NCBI RefSeq assembly: GCF_002099425.1
Contig: NW_018343990.1
Span: 3,262,501 to 3,326,500 of the forward strand
Length of the DNA: 64,000 nucleotides
Source of the DNA: Phascolarctos cinereus
Lineage: Eukaryota; Chordata; Mammalia; Diprotodontia; Phascolarctidae
Direction of reading: 5' to 3'
The notes beneath the pieces are model-generated. The model had not been told where the DNA came from, did not search any database, and worked only from the letters and a program-made list of their open reading frames with translations. Both the position numbers and the translations under genes were made by a program. Shown in pieces: positions 43,951 to 55,296 of the stretch (within the stretch, counting starts at the first letter, position 1; each line of letters opens with the position of its first letter).

Positions 43951-44474
43951 TCGGGGGAGGTAGGGGTACTAGCATGGTTTCCAGATGGTTGAGAAGTGGA
44001 GGTCTAGATCCAAGCCAGATAAGATTTCAGAGCCCAGGATGGTTTCAAGGATGGAGTTCAGTTTCATGGTGGAGAAGAAGTAGAAATGATGGCTGGAGAG
44101 TTGTTGGCATGGTTTGGGCCTATGACTTTGGGCAAGATCTGATTCTAGACAGGGCTACCTAGCTACAATGATAAGACACTGAACCCTGGCTTGTTTTTCC
44201 CATTGGAAGCATCACCTCCCCATTTGATCTCTCTCTGTCTCTCTCCCTCCCTCCTTACTTCCCTCCCTTCCCCTCCCTTATCTATGTAGTACTAAAGGCT
44301 CTGATGCCCCAATGAATACATTACCATTTAAATACTCATGCCTTGGTGGAATAGCAAAGAAGGGAAAACCTTTGCTGCCCTAGTACAGGAGACAGAGATA
44401 GAGGTGGAGACATTTGGAATACACACAAATATCTATATACATATGCACATGTCCACATATATATGTGTACTATA

Positions 44475-44488
44475 CACACACACACACA

Positions 44489-44541
<53 letters not shown>
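44475..44541. repeat. (CA)n microsatellite
   Basis: About 33 CA units with two ATA interruptions, between the first and second copies of the 44.3-45 kb repeat unit. Confidence 0.97.
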
Positions 44542-44543
<2 letters not shown>

Positions 44544-44790
44544 CTAAAGGCCTCTGTTGTCCTCAATGACTACATTTCCATGGAAATATCCATGTCCAGG
44601 GGAATGGCAAAGAAGAGGAAACCTCTGCTGCCCCAATCCTAGAGACAGAGATAGAAGTAGAGATACTTGAAATATATGCAAACATGTATTTGTGTATATA
44701 TATGTATATATACACACATGCAAATATACACATGTGTACATGAGGGTATGTATGTACAAGTGTACATGTATCTGCATATTTATATATATC

Positions 44791-44791
<1 letters not shown>

Positions 44792-44860
<69 letters not shown>

Positions 44861-44870
44861 GTTCCCCTCT
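44792..44870. repeat. (CT)n microsatellite
   Basis: A pure CT run of nearly 60 bp followed by a decayed CT-rich end. The Ser-Leu and Arg-Glu open frames across it are artefacts. Confidence 0.97.
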
Positions 44871-45029
44871 CTCCCCAAGACTAGGGCAACAGAGCTTTCC
44901 CCTTCTTTGCCATCTCCCAGGGCATGGGTATTTAAATGGGAATGTATACAATGAGAGTTTCAGAACCTTTTATTAGTCCATAATAGAGGCACAAGCAACA
45001 TTAAATAAAAATGTATGATTCTGTCAACA

Positions 45030-45960
45030 TTGAAGTAATAGACAATCCCTTATTATGTGTGAATGGGAACTGAGCTAAGAGTTGGGGATACAAAGAAAAA
45101 GCGAAAGTAGTCCTTGTCTTCAGGGAGTTTATGTTCTAATGCGCCAGAGAGGAGATAACATGTACATATATAAGAATATGACAAATAAGCAGTAGGCTTT
45201 TTACAGAAGACAATGCTTCAGCTAAATCTTGAAGTAATAAATGGATTCCAAGAGGCAGATGTGAAGAAAAAGAGCATTCCAGCATGGAGAATTGGTAGGG
45301 CAAAAGATCAGATGTGGGAGATGGAGCATCATGTGACAAGAATACCAAGTGGGCTAATATCAATGGACCATGGAGTGTGGGGAAGGGAGTAATATAAAAA
45401 CACAGGAAAGATGGGAAGGAGCCAGATTATGAAGAACTCCAAATGATAAGTCAAGGAGTTTATATAAGATCCTAGAAGTAGGATTTCCTTGGCAAAGATA
45501 CTGGAGTGGGTTTGCCATTTCTTTCCCCAGCTCATTTTACAGATGAGGAAATTGAGGCAAGCAGGGTTAAGTGACTTGCTTAGGGTCACACAACTAGTAA
45601 AGTATCTGAGACTGGATTTCAACTCAGTTCTTCCTGACTCTAGGGCTGGCACTCCATCCACCGCACCACTTAGCTGCCTCAAGTACTAAGGAGACACTGG
45701 TGTTTACAGAGGAAGGGGTGAAGTGGTCTAGGCAAAAGGTGATGAGAGCCTGAATTTTGGTGGGGGCTGTGTAGGTGGAGAGTAGAGAGCATTCATCAGA
45801 GATATGGTGAGTAGAAACAAGAAAATATGGCAAATGATTGGATATATAGGGTTAATGAGAGTCAGGAGTCAAGGGGGACACGTAGGTTTCAAAACTGGTG
45901 ATGAAGAATAGTAGTGCCTTTGAATGGAATAGGGCCATTGAAAAGAACAATCAATATGGA
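45030..45960 (-). repeat. L2 LINE fragment, about 730 bp, split by a SINE
   Basis: Antisense L2 from the 3' tail inward: 'gttggggatacaaagaaaaa', 'gcttcagctaaatcttgaag', 'agagcattccagcatggaga' and 'gaaggagccagattatgaag'. After the SINE come 'gaagtggtctaggcaaaagg', 'tgatgagagcctgaattttg' and onward. It is the longest L2 copy in the window. Confidence 0.8.
45481..45680 (-). repeat. MAR1-like SINE, part of 3' tail missing
   Basis: Antisense: it begins inside the RTE-type tail ('ggatttccttggcaaagata'), continues through CORE 'ttgcttagggtcacacaact', and ends at the tRNA head 'accacttagctgcctc'. A short AAGTA repeat flanks it (about 45476-45480 and 45682-45686). Confidence 0.83.
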
Positions 45961-46139
45961 AGAAAAGATGACCAACTCTCTTTGGGACATATTGAGAGAC
46001 AATCAAGCTTTTATTTTTCCTTGAGTATTACTAGATTTTAAAAGAATTAGTGGGTCTGAATGGTTATACAGCTTATGTCAAGAGGAAGAGAGGGATATTA
46101 GGGAGGAAAAAGGATTTCTGGGGTGGCAAAAAGAATAAA

Positions 46140-46285
46140 AAAGGATCATAGGATCATAGATTTAGAACTGAAAGGAACCTTAGAGGCCATCGGATGAGGT
46201 CAGAGCAATTAAGTGACAAGGCCATTGTCATCTAGTTGAGTGACGGGTTTTGAATCCAAGTCCTCTGATGCCAAACCGTGCTTGT
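46140..46285 (-). repeat. MIR-type SINE
   Basis: Antisense MIR: 'gatcatagatttagaactga', 'aggaaccttagaggccatcg', 'caattaagtgacaaggccat' and 'tttgaatccaagtcctctga'. Part of the CORE is missing. Confidence 0.75.
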
Positions 46286-46775
46286 GGCTAAGGTGGCATA
46301 TTTGTTCAGAATACTGCCATCCTTCATTACAAAGTGATCTTTTGATCTCATTAGGCTTCGCAAATAGATTCCCATCTCTCTGTTTTAGATCATTAATTTT
46401 GTAGATTCTCCAGCCTGCTTTTGCCATCTTTCCTGTTTACTTGCCCCTCTTGCAGAGGGTGAGCAGGAAGGTTAAGAGGAACTCAAACCAATTAGTTTAG
46501 CTGTTCATAGAAGCCCACCTAAAAGTTATGGAGGGAATGAGGTTTTCTTTACTAAAGTGGGACTTGGGAATAACGTAGTGCTATCCCTATTAACCTGCAG
46601 AATTTAGAATTAAGGGATATGAGTATGTGTCTCTGTCTACTTCCTATCTTCCTATACTCCTACCTACCTATATCTACGTAGATATTCCAGCATTATAAAA
46701 AAGCCTCAGTCTCCTTGTTGCTTTAATTCCCCATTTCAAATTGGAATACCATGGAAAATAAAATGCATAAAGTAA
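46286..46775. other. Unassigned DNA
   Basis: Nothing recognised. Confidence 0.35.
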
Positions 46776-46781
46776 ATACAC

Positions 46782-46815
46782 TGTGTGTGTGTGTGTGTGT
46801 ATGTGTGTGTGTGTA
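46782..46815. repeat. (GT)n microsatellite
   Basis: Short GT array with one TATG interruption. Confidence 0.95.
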
Positions 46816-47395
46816 CAGAAATAAAACTCAGTTGCCCTGACTTTTATAAAACTGATTTATTCATTAAAACATTTTGTATCTAGTTTTAATTAGAATCTTT
46901 AAATTCACATTAGTGTGTTAATGCAAGGATGCTAACAGATGAGATACTCCCGTTCAGGGTTGATTCATTGCTATTTGCATTCATTTTGGTTTAAAAAGAT
47001 GTAAACAAGAAGCACCATTTCAATGAATTTAGAGAAAACAAGATTTCCCACTGAAATAGCAGTTGTTCCTTAAAGGAGGTAATATTTAGTTTCCAGGCTT
47101 TTGCTACATCTAAGAACAGTTTTGTAGTTATTGCTTAGGTAATGAAGAACATCAAGGCCTATTTTGCAGAACCATTCTTGAAGTCAATACTGTGCTTGCT
47201 AACAAATATCAGAAAGGATAAACCTTTTGTTTTTGTTTGCTTTTTTTCTTTCTCCTCAATCCTTAACCTGCAAATCTGTTCCTGGAGAGACACATGAGAC
47301 TGGTTGCAAGTGCTGAATAATTCAAAGCAATCATCCTGTGAATTGACTGAAGTCACTGCAGGGCCACCATCAATCATTCCTGAGAACCCACAGAG
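46816..47395. other. Repeat-free DNA
   Basis: No repeat family recognised. It is AT-rich but not simple sequence, and contains a forkhead-like 'tgtaaacaag' at about 47002 and several TAATTA-like words. The 72-codon minus-strand frame at 47159-47377 is unsupported. Confidence 0.35.
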
Positions 47396-47399
47396 GAAT

Positions 47400-47605
47400 A
47401 ATAATAATAACCAGACCTTATGTTTCTAAAACATTTTATAGTTAACAAAGTAACTTATATACCTTATCTCGTCAGATCCTCACAATAACTCTGTCATAGA
47501 GCCAGAACAAGCAATATTATCTCTATTTTGTAAGTGAGGAGAAACTCAGAAATGTTATGTGACTTGACCAAGATGTAACCTAGTAAGCTGATTCTAGTCA
47601 AGTGT
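47400..47605 (-). repeat. MIR-type SINE
   Basis: Antisense MIR: 'gtttctaaaacattttatag', 'gtcagatcctcacaataact', 'attttgtaagtgaggagaaa' and 'tatgtgacttgaccaagatg'. Confidence 0.75.
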
Positions 47606-48815
47606 GCTTCCCCTTATGTGGAGCTGAAACTAAGAAAGCGTTTGAATAGTGAAAAAGACAATATAATCTACATTTAACAAAGGAAAGAATAATGTCAGGA
47701 CAATCTATAGCTTGCAATGAATACTAACTATAATAAAAAAGGACTTTTAAACTATGTTGTGGGCAAAATGAAACTTGAGAAAGGGGTGGTAGGTAGCATT
47801 TATATAACGCTAAGCACATTATATATGTGAATCTCATTGGAGAGCTACTCTATATATTGCTTGGGGTGGATGGGGTGATGAAAATGGATGGTTATGACAG
47901 GGAAGATCTTATTTGGTTTTTATTTTCTCTATAAAAGAAAAACATCTTCAACCGGGGAAGCTTTGAACAATAGTGGATAGCTTCCATCGTTGGGTGGATC
48001 TGGGATCTTATTAATGGGTGTACTTTCCGTGATAGAGATCACAACCTATCTGTGTCCTATGAAAATCTCACTGACTGCTTCCCATACAATTCAGCAGAGG
48101 GTAAACTTCATATTCTAGGGGATCTTCTTCTATATCTCTTAACTTTTTGTGGATACCAGCTGAGCACATAGGCTATCCGTCATTACCACTGTTTCACTCC
48201 AAATGACTGACTCATCTTTCCTATTCACATATGTTTTGGTTGCCATCCTTTATTCCACGCCTTCACATTTCTTGGTTGGGGACATACTGCAGCTTATTCA
48301 CCCCTACAATAAGCTTCTCCATTCTTTTTTGAGTGACTCTCAAGTCCAATTATTACAGTCTTCTAAATGAGATCTGTAATCACTCAAAATAATTCAGTCT
48401 ATCTACAGAGGAAAAAAAAGTGGATGAAGGATGTATATGGTTCAGACTATAGCAGTTAGTTGAATGACAAGCCACAGGACCTTATGTATGGCTGTTTTGG
48501 ACAGGCATCATGCATGGACAGGGACCTGGGAGAAAAATTGAAGTTGAGAAGGGAAGTGAGATTTTTGTGGGAGTAAACTCTCTTTGGGAAATTTTGTGAT
48601 TTTAATGACCTGAAATTTCACTCTAAAAAGGGCCTTTTAAAATAAGAACAAAAATATTCTTTTGATAGTGTATGGTTACAATTTACAGAAAACTACATTC
48701 TCCAAAGAATGGCTAACATGGTTACTTTATGATAAGTGAGTCATGATGAATGAAATGTTTACAGGGTAATTTAGCTGCTCTCAATGAGCTCAAATCAATG
48801 TGGCCTAGAAAATTT
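47606..48815. other. Unassigned DNA, 1.2 kb
   Basis: Nothing recognised on either strand. Confidence 0.4.
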
Positions 48816-48829
48816 TTTTTCCTAGACTT

Positions 48830-50160
48830 CTCGCAGAACTTGTGAATATATTTGCTAAGTCATAGCCAATGATCTTTGAATAATTATGCAGAATGGGAGA
48901 AGTATCACATGATCAGAGATGGCTAGGTGTGGTGTTGATTTTCTAAGGGACCTAGAAAATGGATTCTTCCAAAACATTAGCTGGTGAGATTGACTTTGAG
49001 TCTTGGAAAAATTTTTAAATATATGATTAAAGTAATGGTTTGGAATCTTATGGAAAGGAATGGGGTGATCACCATGAACCAATATAAATTTGTCAAGAGT
49101 AAGACTGTGCCTGATCAGAATAATTTTTTCTTTTCAGTAGCGTTTACTAGAGCTAAAGGGTGCCACAGACATAATATAAACTTGATTTCTACAGGGCATT
49201 CAGCAAAATTTGTCATTTATTTTTGTGGACAAGAATGTAGAGAGGTTCTATGAATGAAAGTGCAGTTGGATGCATTCAAAGCTGGTAGAATAAATGGAGT
49301 CCAGAAAGTGGTGAATAATGGATTGCTGTCAGCTTGGAAGGAGGATATAATGGAATCTGATAGGAGTGTGACCATGGTCTTGTTCTGTTTAATATATATT
49401 TTTTTCAGCCTTGACTTGGAAAGAAGGAATTCATCGTGTACCTATCAGATTTGAAGATGGTATGAATCTAGCAGAGACAGGCAACACATTAGATAGCAGA
49501 ATTAAGATTAGAAATCTTTTGATAGTCTAGAATGATGGAATGAACCTAATAAGATGAAACAAGCTTAAATGTAAAGACCTACACATGTGTAAAAAAACCA
49601 AACCACTACAGGAAGTGGAAGAGGTGAGTAGATAATAGTTACTCTGGAAAAGGTCAAAAGTGTGTCTTCTTAACCTGGGGTCCACTATCCTAAGGAATCC
49701 ATAGACAGATTTTAGGGAGGTGAGAGTCTGTGAACTTGGATGGGAAAAATTGCACCTTTATTTTCACTAACCTCTAACTGAAATTTAGCATTTTCTTCAT
49801 TCATAAATGTAGGCAACACAAATTATTCTTATAGTGTCTATAGACTTCACCAGGCTACTAAAGGAGTCCATGACACAAAAAAGGGTTTTAGGAAACTACA
49901 GGCTCAATATAAATTAACAGTCTAACACAGAAGTCAAAAAAGCTGTAGTGATCTTGGGCTGTATTGGCAGAGGTGTAACGTCCACAACAAAGGAAATGGT
50001 AGTCTCACTGTACTCTGTACTGGTCAGACTAGCCCCTGGAGTATTGTGTTCAGTCTTCTGTACCACATTTTGGGAAGGGCAAGCAGTACGTTTAGAGAAA
50101 GGCGATCTAACATGATGTGGGAATTAGAAATTCCCACATCACTGGTCATGTGCAAACACC
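48830..50160 (+). repeat. L3/CR1-clade LINE, part of the reverse transcriptase region
   Basis: Sense L3, in consensus order: 'gccaatgatctttgaataat', 'aatttgtcaagagtaagact', 'acagggcattcagcaaaatt', 'tcagatttgaagatggtatg', 'aataagatgaaacaagctta', then after a hAT-like insert 'ggctcaatataaattaacag' and 'gagtattgtgttcagtcttc'. About 1.07 kb of L3 remains. It is decayed, with many stops in every frame. Confidence 0.82.
49655..49915 (+). repeat. hAT-like nonautonomous DNA transposon inside L3
   Basis: It starts 'gtgtcttcttaacctggggt' and continues 'gagagtctgtgaacttggat', 'tttattttcactaacctcta' and 'aggagtccatgacacaaaaa'. Same family as 10830 and 17268. The best internal similarity among the three is in the 'ttttcactaacct' block. 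Confidence 0.75.
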
Positions 50161-50664
50161 TCCTGTGGGGACAACAAATGGATCAGTTTAAAGAAGGACA
50201 ATAGGTTAAAAGATGAAACATGCCCCAAAAAAGCCCTAAATGCCACATCATAATACAGTTATATTTATAAAGAAATGCTCCCATAGGAATCAGAATACAA
50301 ATTTTAATTTATATCATGCTCTATGCATACTAAGTGGTCAATAAATGGTTGGCGAATGCATGGATTGATAAGTGGCTATTCAGTCATTGTCTTATTTTTA
50401 CTAGGTTAAAGTGTCCAGCTCTGGGTTTGATATGTAGTCACATAAACAACTAGGAAGGATAAGGATGGAGAGAAAAAAAAAACAGGCATTATTAAAAGAT
50501 TGGAAAATAAGATCTATAAAAAAGAGTGAAAGGAATTGGCTACCCTCTAGCTGGGAGTTAAAAGAATGGGGACTGTTTAACTCCAAGAGCCAGGTTCATT
50601 TTCCTTAACCAACAGTAGAGGTATAACTCTAATGCATTTGAGGGATTTGAGAGAAATGTAGATC
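50161..50664 (+). repeat. Mostly unassigned, with an L2 tail at 50300-50372
   Basis: 'gctctatgcatactaagtgg' and 'tcaataaatggttggcgaat' form a short sense L2 3' end. The rest is unrecognised. Confidence 0.5.
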
Positions 50665-51000
50665 AGTCAGTCAATCAAGCAAGTAATTAACAAATATTTG
50701 TGAAATGCCTAATGTGTGTCAGGAAGTGTGCAACTATAGGCACTAGGGACACAAAACCAGAAACGTACCAGTCCCTGACATCAAGGCATTAACATTCTAT
50801 TGGGGAAACATATAGATAGATATACACATATAGAGAGATGCAAAATATATGTGAAATAAATACAGAGTCACTTTGGCTGATGGAAGTGGGGAGGAAGTAG
50901 AAAGTGGAGGAATCAGGAAAGACTTCATGTAGGATGTAGTCCTTAAGCTGAGCCTGAAGCAAGCAAGAAAGTTGAAGAATTTCTTGGATCCACCACCACA
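50665..51000 (-). repeat. L2 LINE 3' region
   Basis: Antisense L2: 'atttgtgaaatgcctaatgt', 'atcaaggcattaacattcta', 'gaatcaggaaagacttcatg' and 'taagctgagcctgaagcaag'. Confidence 0.78.
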
Positions 51001-51019
51001 GTGGTGATCATTAGACAAG

Positions 51020-51175
51020 TGCCTGGGTTAACAAGGATTGTGAAATCTTCAATGAAGGACTTGAAAAATAGATTTTCTGCTTCCCAGGATTAGACAAGTT
51101 TCTACCTAGAGGCAGGAAAATGGACTGAATGACCTTTTGAGGTGTCTTCCAGACCTTGAGATGCCTCACTTATTT
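51020..51175 (+). repeat. L3/CR1-clade LINE 3' end
   Basis: 'aaatcttcaatgaaggactt', 'tggactgaatgaccttttga' and 'ggtgtcttccagaccttgag' follow the sense L3 3' end ('ggtcttcaagcaaaggctgg ... tggactagatgacctctgag'). Confidence 0.68.
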
Positions 51176-51897
51176 CAAACAGTGATCATTTTGCAACTTG
51201 GGGTATGCTTCAAGATGAGCTTCGGGTAGGGTTCTGCTGTACCCGGCCTATTAAATTAGCACAAATGGGTTTTCTTTAACTAGGTGAAAGCTCTATAAAG
51301 CCTCTGTAGCCACTGGGAATAATGGACTGGCCAATGATATTTATAGCCTCTGCAAAAGAATTTGATTGTAAATTCCCATTATGGGCCCTCGCTCTCTAAT
51401 AAAGTGGATTTTTGTTGTTGTTTTATCAGAACTGCTCTTTTAGGTTTCCAGTATCATTTCTCTGTCTGCCCCTTCCTGACTTCCCAGCTCTCAGGTGTTA
51501 ATGAGTGTCCTTCGGATATCAAGAGCAAGAATAAAGCACTCTTGTCACAATTATTACCATTGTCTCTTCAAGGCTCCCTCTTAAAACATTAACGACTTAC
51601 TAGGCAGCTTGTCTAGGAGAAAGGTGTTCTAAGTGATGTAAAACATATTACCCTGTGGGAAGCTCAAGGGAAGACCTGGGTGGCTCCCTAGCTGAAGGGA
51701 TGTTCATGCTGCTTACTCTGAAACTGGTCTCTAATGGTATTGCATACCATACATGCATTTTATTAGATGAGATGGGATGGCAGTCAGTTTCAAAAGCACA
51801 TCACAACAAACCTAAGTATCTGAGCTTAGCAAGGCAAACTTTCTCTTCCTTTACAACGCTACCAGTCAACAAAGTTGCGATTGGGTACTGCTGAAGG
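51176..51897. other. Repeat-free DNA
   Basis: No repeat recognised over about 700 bp. The stretch near 51250-51410 has higher complexity. Short plus-strand frames of 76 and 79 codons lack splice support. Confidence 0.38.
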
Positions 51898-51911
51898 CAG
51901 TCATCATAAAT

Positions 51912-52166
51912 TTGTTGTTTGGTCATTTTTCAGTCATGTCTGACTCTTTGTGACACCATTTGGGGTTTTCTTGGCAGAGGTACTGGGGTGGTTTGCCATT
52001 TCCTTCTCTAGCTCATTTTGCAGATGTGGAACTGAGGCAAATGGGGTTAAATGACTTGGCCAAGGTCACACAGCTAGTGTATATCTGAGGCAAAATTTGA
52101 ACTCAGGAAGATGAACCTTCCTGACTTCAGGCCTGGCACTCTATCTACTGTGCCACCTAGCTGCCC
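51912..52166 (-). repeat. MAR1-like SINE with 14-bp target-site duplication
   Basis: Full-length antisense copy: 'ttttcagtcatgtctgactc', 'ggtttgccatttccttctct', CORE 'ccaaggtcacacagctagtg', and head 'gtgccacctagctgcc'. The flanks CAGTCATCATAAAT (51898-51911) and CAGTCATCACAAAT (52167-52180) differ at one base. Confidence 0.94.
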
Positions 52167-52319
52167 CAGTCATCACAAATGCACTGGCTTGTTTTGGTGT
52201 TCACGTTATTAGGGTTTGTATAATTGTTTAGTATAAGGAGCCTGCTTTCTCTATTTTCTCATTGTCATTGTTTTGTCCCTTTTCTCTTGAAAGGGACATA
52301 GCTAGGTAGTTGAGATAAT

Positions 52320-52390
52320 GAGATAATATAGTATATCATAAAATATATCATACTATATATATATATATATATATATTATATAATAATATG
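52320..52390. repeat. (TA)n-rich tract
   Basis: 'atagtatatcataaaatata' followed by a run of about 12 TA units. Low complexity. Confidence 0.9.
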
Positions 52391-52749
52391 TTTCCTATCT
52401 TTTTTCCTTCCTGAGCTATTCTAAGGTAAGACAATGATTGAGGCACTATCACACTGGGAGTTTCAACTCCCCAGTGCCTTTTTTCAGCCCACCCTGAGTT
52501 CCTCTAGTAAATGAAGGGCTGGGGAGGTCTCAAACCCAGCCATTTATCTATTTCCATTGAAGAAGATTCTTGGCTTTTTTCCCCATGAGTATTGCTGTAT
52601 ATTGGAGTACAAGTTGCCATGGCTCAGAGAATTCCTGGCCAGCTTTCTGTTGCTGAGCCTCTCTGAACTTCCTTAGCCTGGTTCTTGAATAACAGACAAC
52701 CAATCCAATCCAACAGGGCATTTAAGTGGCTACCATATTCAAAATAATC
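52391..52749. other. Unassigned DNA
   Basis: Nothing recognised. Confidence 0.35.
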
Positions 52750-52972
52750 TGAAACTAGATGACACAGTGGACTCATCTTCTTGAGTTCAAATCTGGCCTT
52801 AGACACTTACTAGCTGTGTGACCCTGGGCAAGTCACTTAACTCTGCCTTTGTTTCCTCATCTGTAAAATGAACCGGAGAAGGAAATGGCAAACGACTTCA
52901 GCATCTTTGCCAAGAAAACCCCAAATGGGATAATGAAGAGTTGGACATGACTGAAACAAGTGAACAACAGTA
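52750..52972 (+). repeat. MAR1-like SINE, head partly lost
   Basis: Sense copy: 'agatgacacagtggactcat', B-box-like 'gagttcaaatctgg', 'gaccctgggcaagtcactta', then the RTE-type tail 'gagaaggaaatggcaaacga', 'tttgccaagaaaaccccaaa' and 'ggacatgactgaaacaagtg'. Confidence 0.88.
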
Positions 52973-53034
52973 ATCATCCCGTACTTGGAGCATTTTCTTC
53001 TTGGTAGAAATCCCTAGCTTCCTTCAAAGCATAA

Positions 53035-53515
53035 CATAGGCGCTCCCTCCTCCTGAGTAAGACTTTTTCCTTATCTCCCTAGTCATTAGTGTGCTCTCTT
53101 TCTTGAGATTACTTCATATGTTCTCACTTGCCTACAAGTTGTATTCTTCCAGGAGAATGTAAGTTCCTTGAGGGCAGGGATGAGATTTGATTTAGTGGAA
53201 AGAATCTTGAATTTGTAGTCATAAAAACTGAGTTCAAATCCAGGGCTGTTATTTTCTATGTGCCTTTGGGCAAATCACTTAACTTCTCTGGGCCTCAGTT
53301 TCCTTATTTGTGAAAGGAGTTGGACTAGAAGATTTCTAAAGTCTTTTCCAGCTCTAGATCTACGATCTCATAAAAGTTTCAGTTTTTCCTTAATATTTCT
53401 CAGAGTGCTTCACTAACATAAGTCCCTCCTTCCACACAGGAGGTAAGTAGTGTGTTTGGAATTGATACTGTAAGTAGAAAAATAGTAGGTACCCAGTAAA
53501 TATTGAATTAAATTA
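53035..53515 (+). repeat. L2 LINE 3' region interrupted by MIR
   Basis: L2 'gcgctccctcctcctgagta' and 'gaatgtaagttccttgaggg' lie left of the MIR. The tail 'tagtaggtacccagtaaata' lies right of it, about 53480-53515. Confidence 0.7.
53190..53372 (+). repeat. MIR-type SINE inside L2
   Basis: Sense MIR: 'aactgagttcaaatccaggg', 'gtgcctttgggcaaatcact', 'ggcctcagtttccttatttg' and 'tggactagaagatttctaaa'. Confidence 0.85.
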
Positions 53516-53569
53516 ATTGAAATGTAAAGAAGGATGTGTAAAACTTGGAAATGTTCTGTGCTGTCTATA

Positions 53570-53700
53570 TTCTCTTCTACGATAAGGCTTTTAACTCTCC
53601 TAGTAGATTACAAGTTTCTCGAGGGCAGAAACTATTTCATTTCTCTCAATAGATTTACAGTATCTAAAAATGCCCTGCTCATTCATTTATTTATTCATTT
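53570..53700 (+). repeat. L2 LINE 3' end
   Basis: 'attacaagtttctcgagggc' and 'agaaactatttcatttctct', ending in 'attcatttatttattcattt'. Confidence 0.65.
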
Positions 53701-53864
53701 ACTCATATATGTACTAATCTATCTTTCTACCTAATCTATCTGTCTGTCTTTTTCTTTATTTTGGTGAGGGTGAGATTTAGGACTTGTGGTTTCATCAGTG
53801 TTGGGGAAATTCCACTATAGAAAATCTCCTAGTAGTCTGTAACTGATGTGCTCTGAGAGTTCTC

Positions 53865-53990
53865 TGGGGGTACTGGGAGGATAAGTGTCATGCTCATGGT
53901 CACCCAGCTAGTATATGTCAGAGACAGGACTTAAATCCAGGTCTTCCTGCCTCTAAAGCCAACTTTACATTTATGATGTCATATAGCTTC
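53865..53990 (-). repeat. MIR-type SINE, head half
   Basis: 'catgctcatggtcacccagc', 'gacaggacttaaatccaggt' and 'cttcctgcctctaaagccaa' are antisense MIR landmarks. Confidence 0.72.
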
Positions 53991-55296
53991 TCCACCCATT
54001 AAAAGCCACACACTTAATACACATTTGCTTTATTGAATTGTCCTTGTTCTCCTGAGACTACCAAAAGCAGCTTGTCTTTCTGTATAACTCTTAAAAAGAC
54101 TCTGAGACACATTGTCTCCACTGTCCATTTTAGGCACAGGCACTTTCTTTCATTCTCTCATAAGGTTTGGGGTTTACTTCAGTGTCTCTGATCATCATTT
54201 TGTTTTTCTCTACCCATTGCTTTTTGGGCAGCGTCTACCCCATACCTGATTGTGTTTGAGTGGCAAAAAAGGCATGTACGTTTTCAAAGTTTTGAGAGTT
54301 CACAGCATAATGGTGTTGGCTTTATGAGGGATAGGAAAGGATTTTGGAAAGATAATGATGACAATTATCCAAAGCATATTGATAACTAGACTGTGATGTG
54401 ATTCTCTTCCCAAGAAGTTCTCATTCCAAATTGTGATGTGAATGCAACACCTTCCTGACACAATGAGGATCCTCATTAATACTCCCTCCTTCCCCTCACC
54501 CCCAGCCACACAAAGCGATATCATGATTTGTCCTCAAGTTATAATATGGTGCTGTTACATAGGGTCACAAGGCTACTCTACCAAATCTCCTAATGGTAAC
54601 AAATGTTGAGTATCTGCCTCTTGGGAAGATTTAAGGCAGGTCTGAAGCTTGTAGTTTTAAGACAATTTCTTGCTCTTAGAACACTTTCCACAATGTCCAT
54701 AACCCAAAGGGCAAGGTGATAAATCACACACAGGAAAAAAAGCTGGCAACTGGCGGTAACCTGTTCCCCCAGCAAAGCTCCTTGTTAAAGGATTACTTCT
54801 GACACGAGGACTTGCTCTACTTTTTTTTTTCCCTCAAACTACAAAAGTAACTCATAAAAAAACCTCAGAGCAATCAAAGTATTGTGGGTAGCACACTCGT
54901 TGCTAAGATACATAAAATTCTCGGACTGAAGAGTTGAATTCTTCCAGCAAAAGTATATGTCATGGATGGCCTTTAAAAAAAAAACCCACAGCAAAGGCAA
55001 AGATACTGCAAAGCAATTACATGTTCAAGAAATACAATTCCTCCTAGTATTCTTCCTTCAGTATGTTTTAGAAGCTGTTAATCTAATCCCTCTTTTGTGA
55101 CTGTCCATCTTTGTTTTGCATTTAAGGATACCAGTGGGAGAAGATTGGAAATCCTAGACAAACAATTCCAATCAAAGTTCATCCAGTTTATGATAAAACT
55201 CAGACTAATCTATTTTTTGTTAATACTCCACTACTTCAACAAAGCTTCTTCTACTGATTTTTCTCTCTACTCTTGCAGCCTTTCAACAAAATGTCC
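53991..55296. other. Unassigned DNA, 1.3 kb
   Basis: No repeat family recognised. About 54590-54800 is of normal complexity but carries no supported exon. Confidence 0.4.

Larger units (their letters stand above)
44286..44960. repeat. Three-copy direct and inverted repeat around CA and CT microsatellites
   Basis: A unit of roughly 100-130 bp ('gcaaagaagggaaaaccttt', 'gctgccctagtacaggagac') occurs at about 44286-44420. It recurs in direct orientation at about 44543-44670 and inverted at about 44870-44958. Copies one and two are followed by AT/CA-rich DNA including (CA)n at 44475-44541. A (CT)n run (about 44792-44870) sits before the inverted copy. The outer two copies form an imperfect foldback, about 80 percent alike by eye over some 75 bp. 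It belongs to no family I recognise. Confidence 0.8.

Noticed and set aside
44336-44976. Several frames sharing a GQQ-F-LLC-like motif
   Set aside because: The shared motif is only the translation of the three copies of the local repeat unit, and the rest is (CA)n or (CT)n. It is not a gene family.
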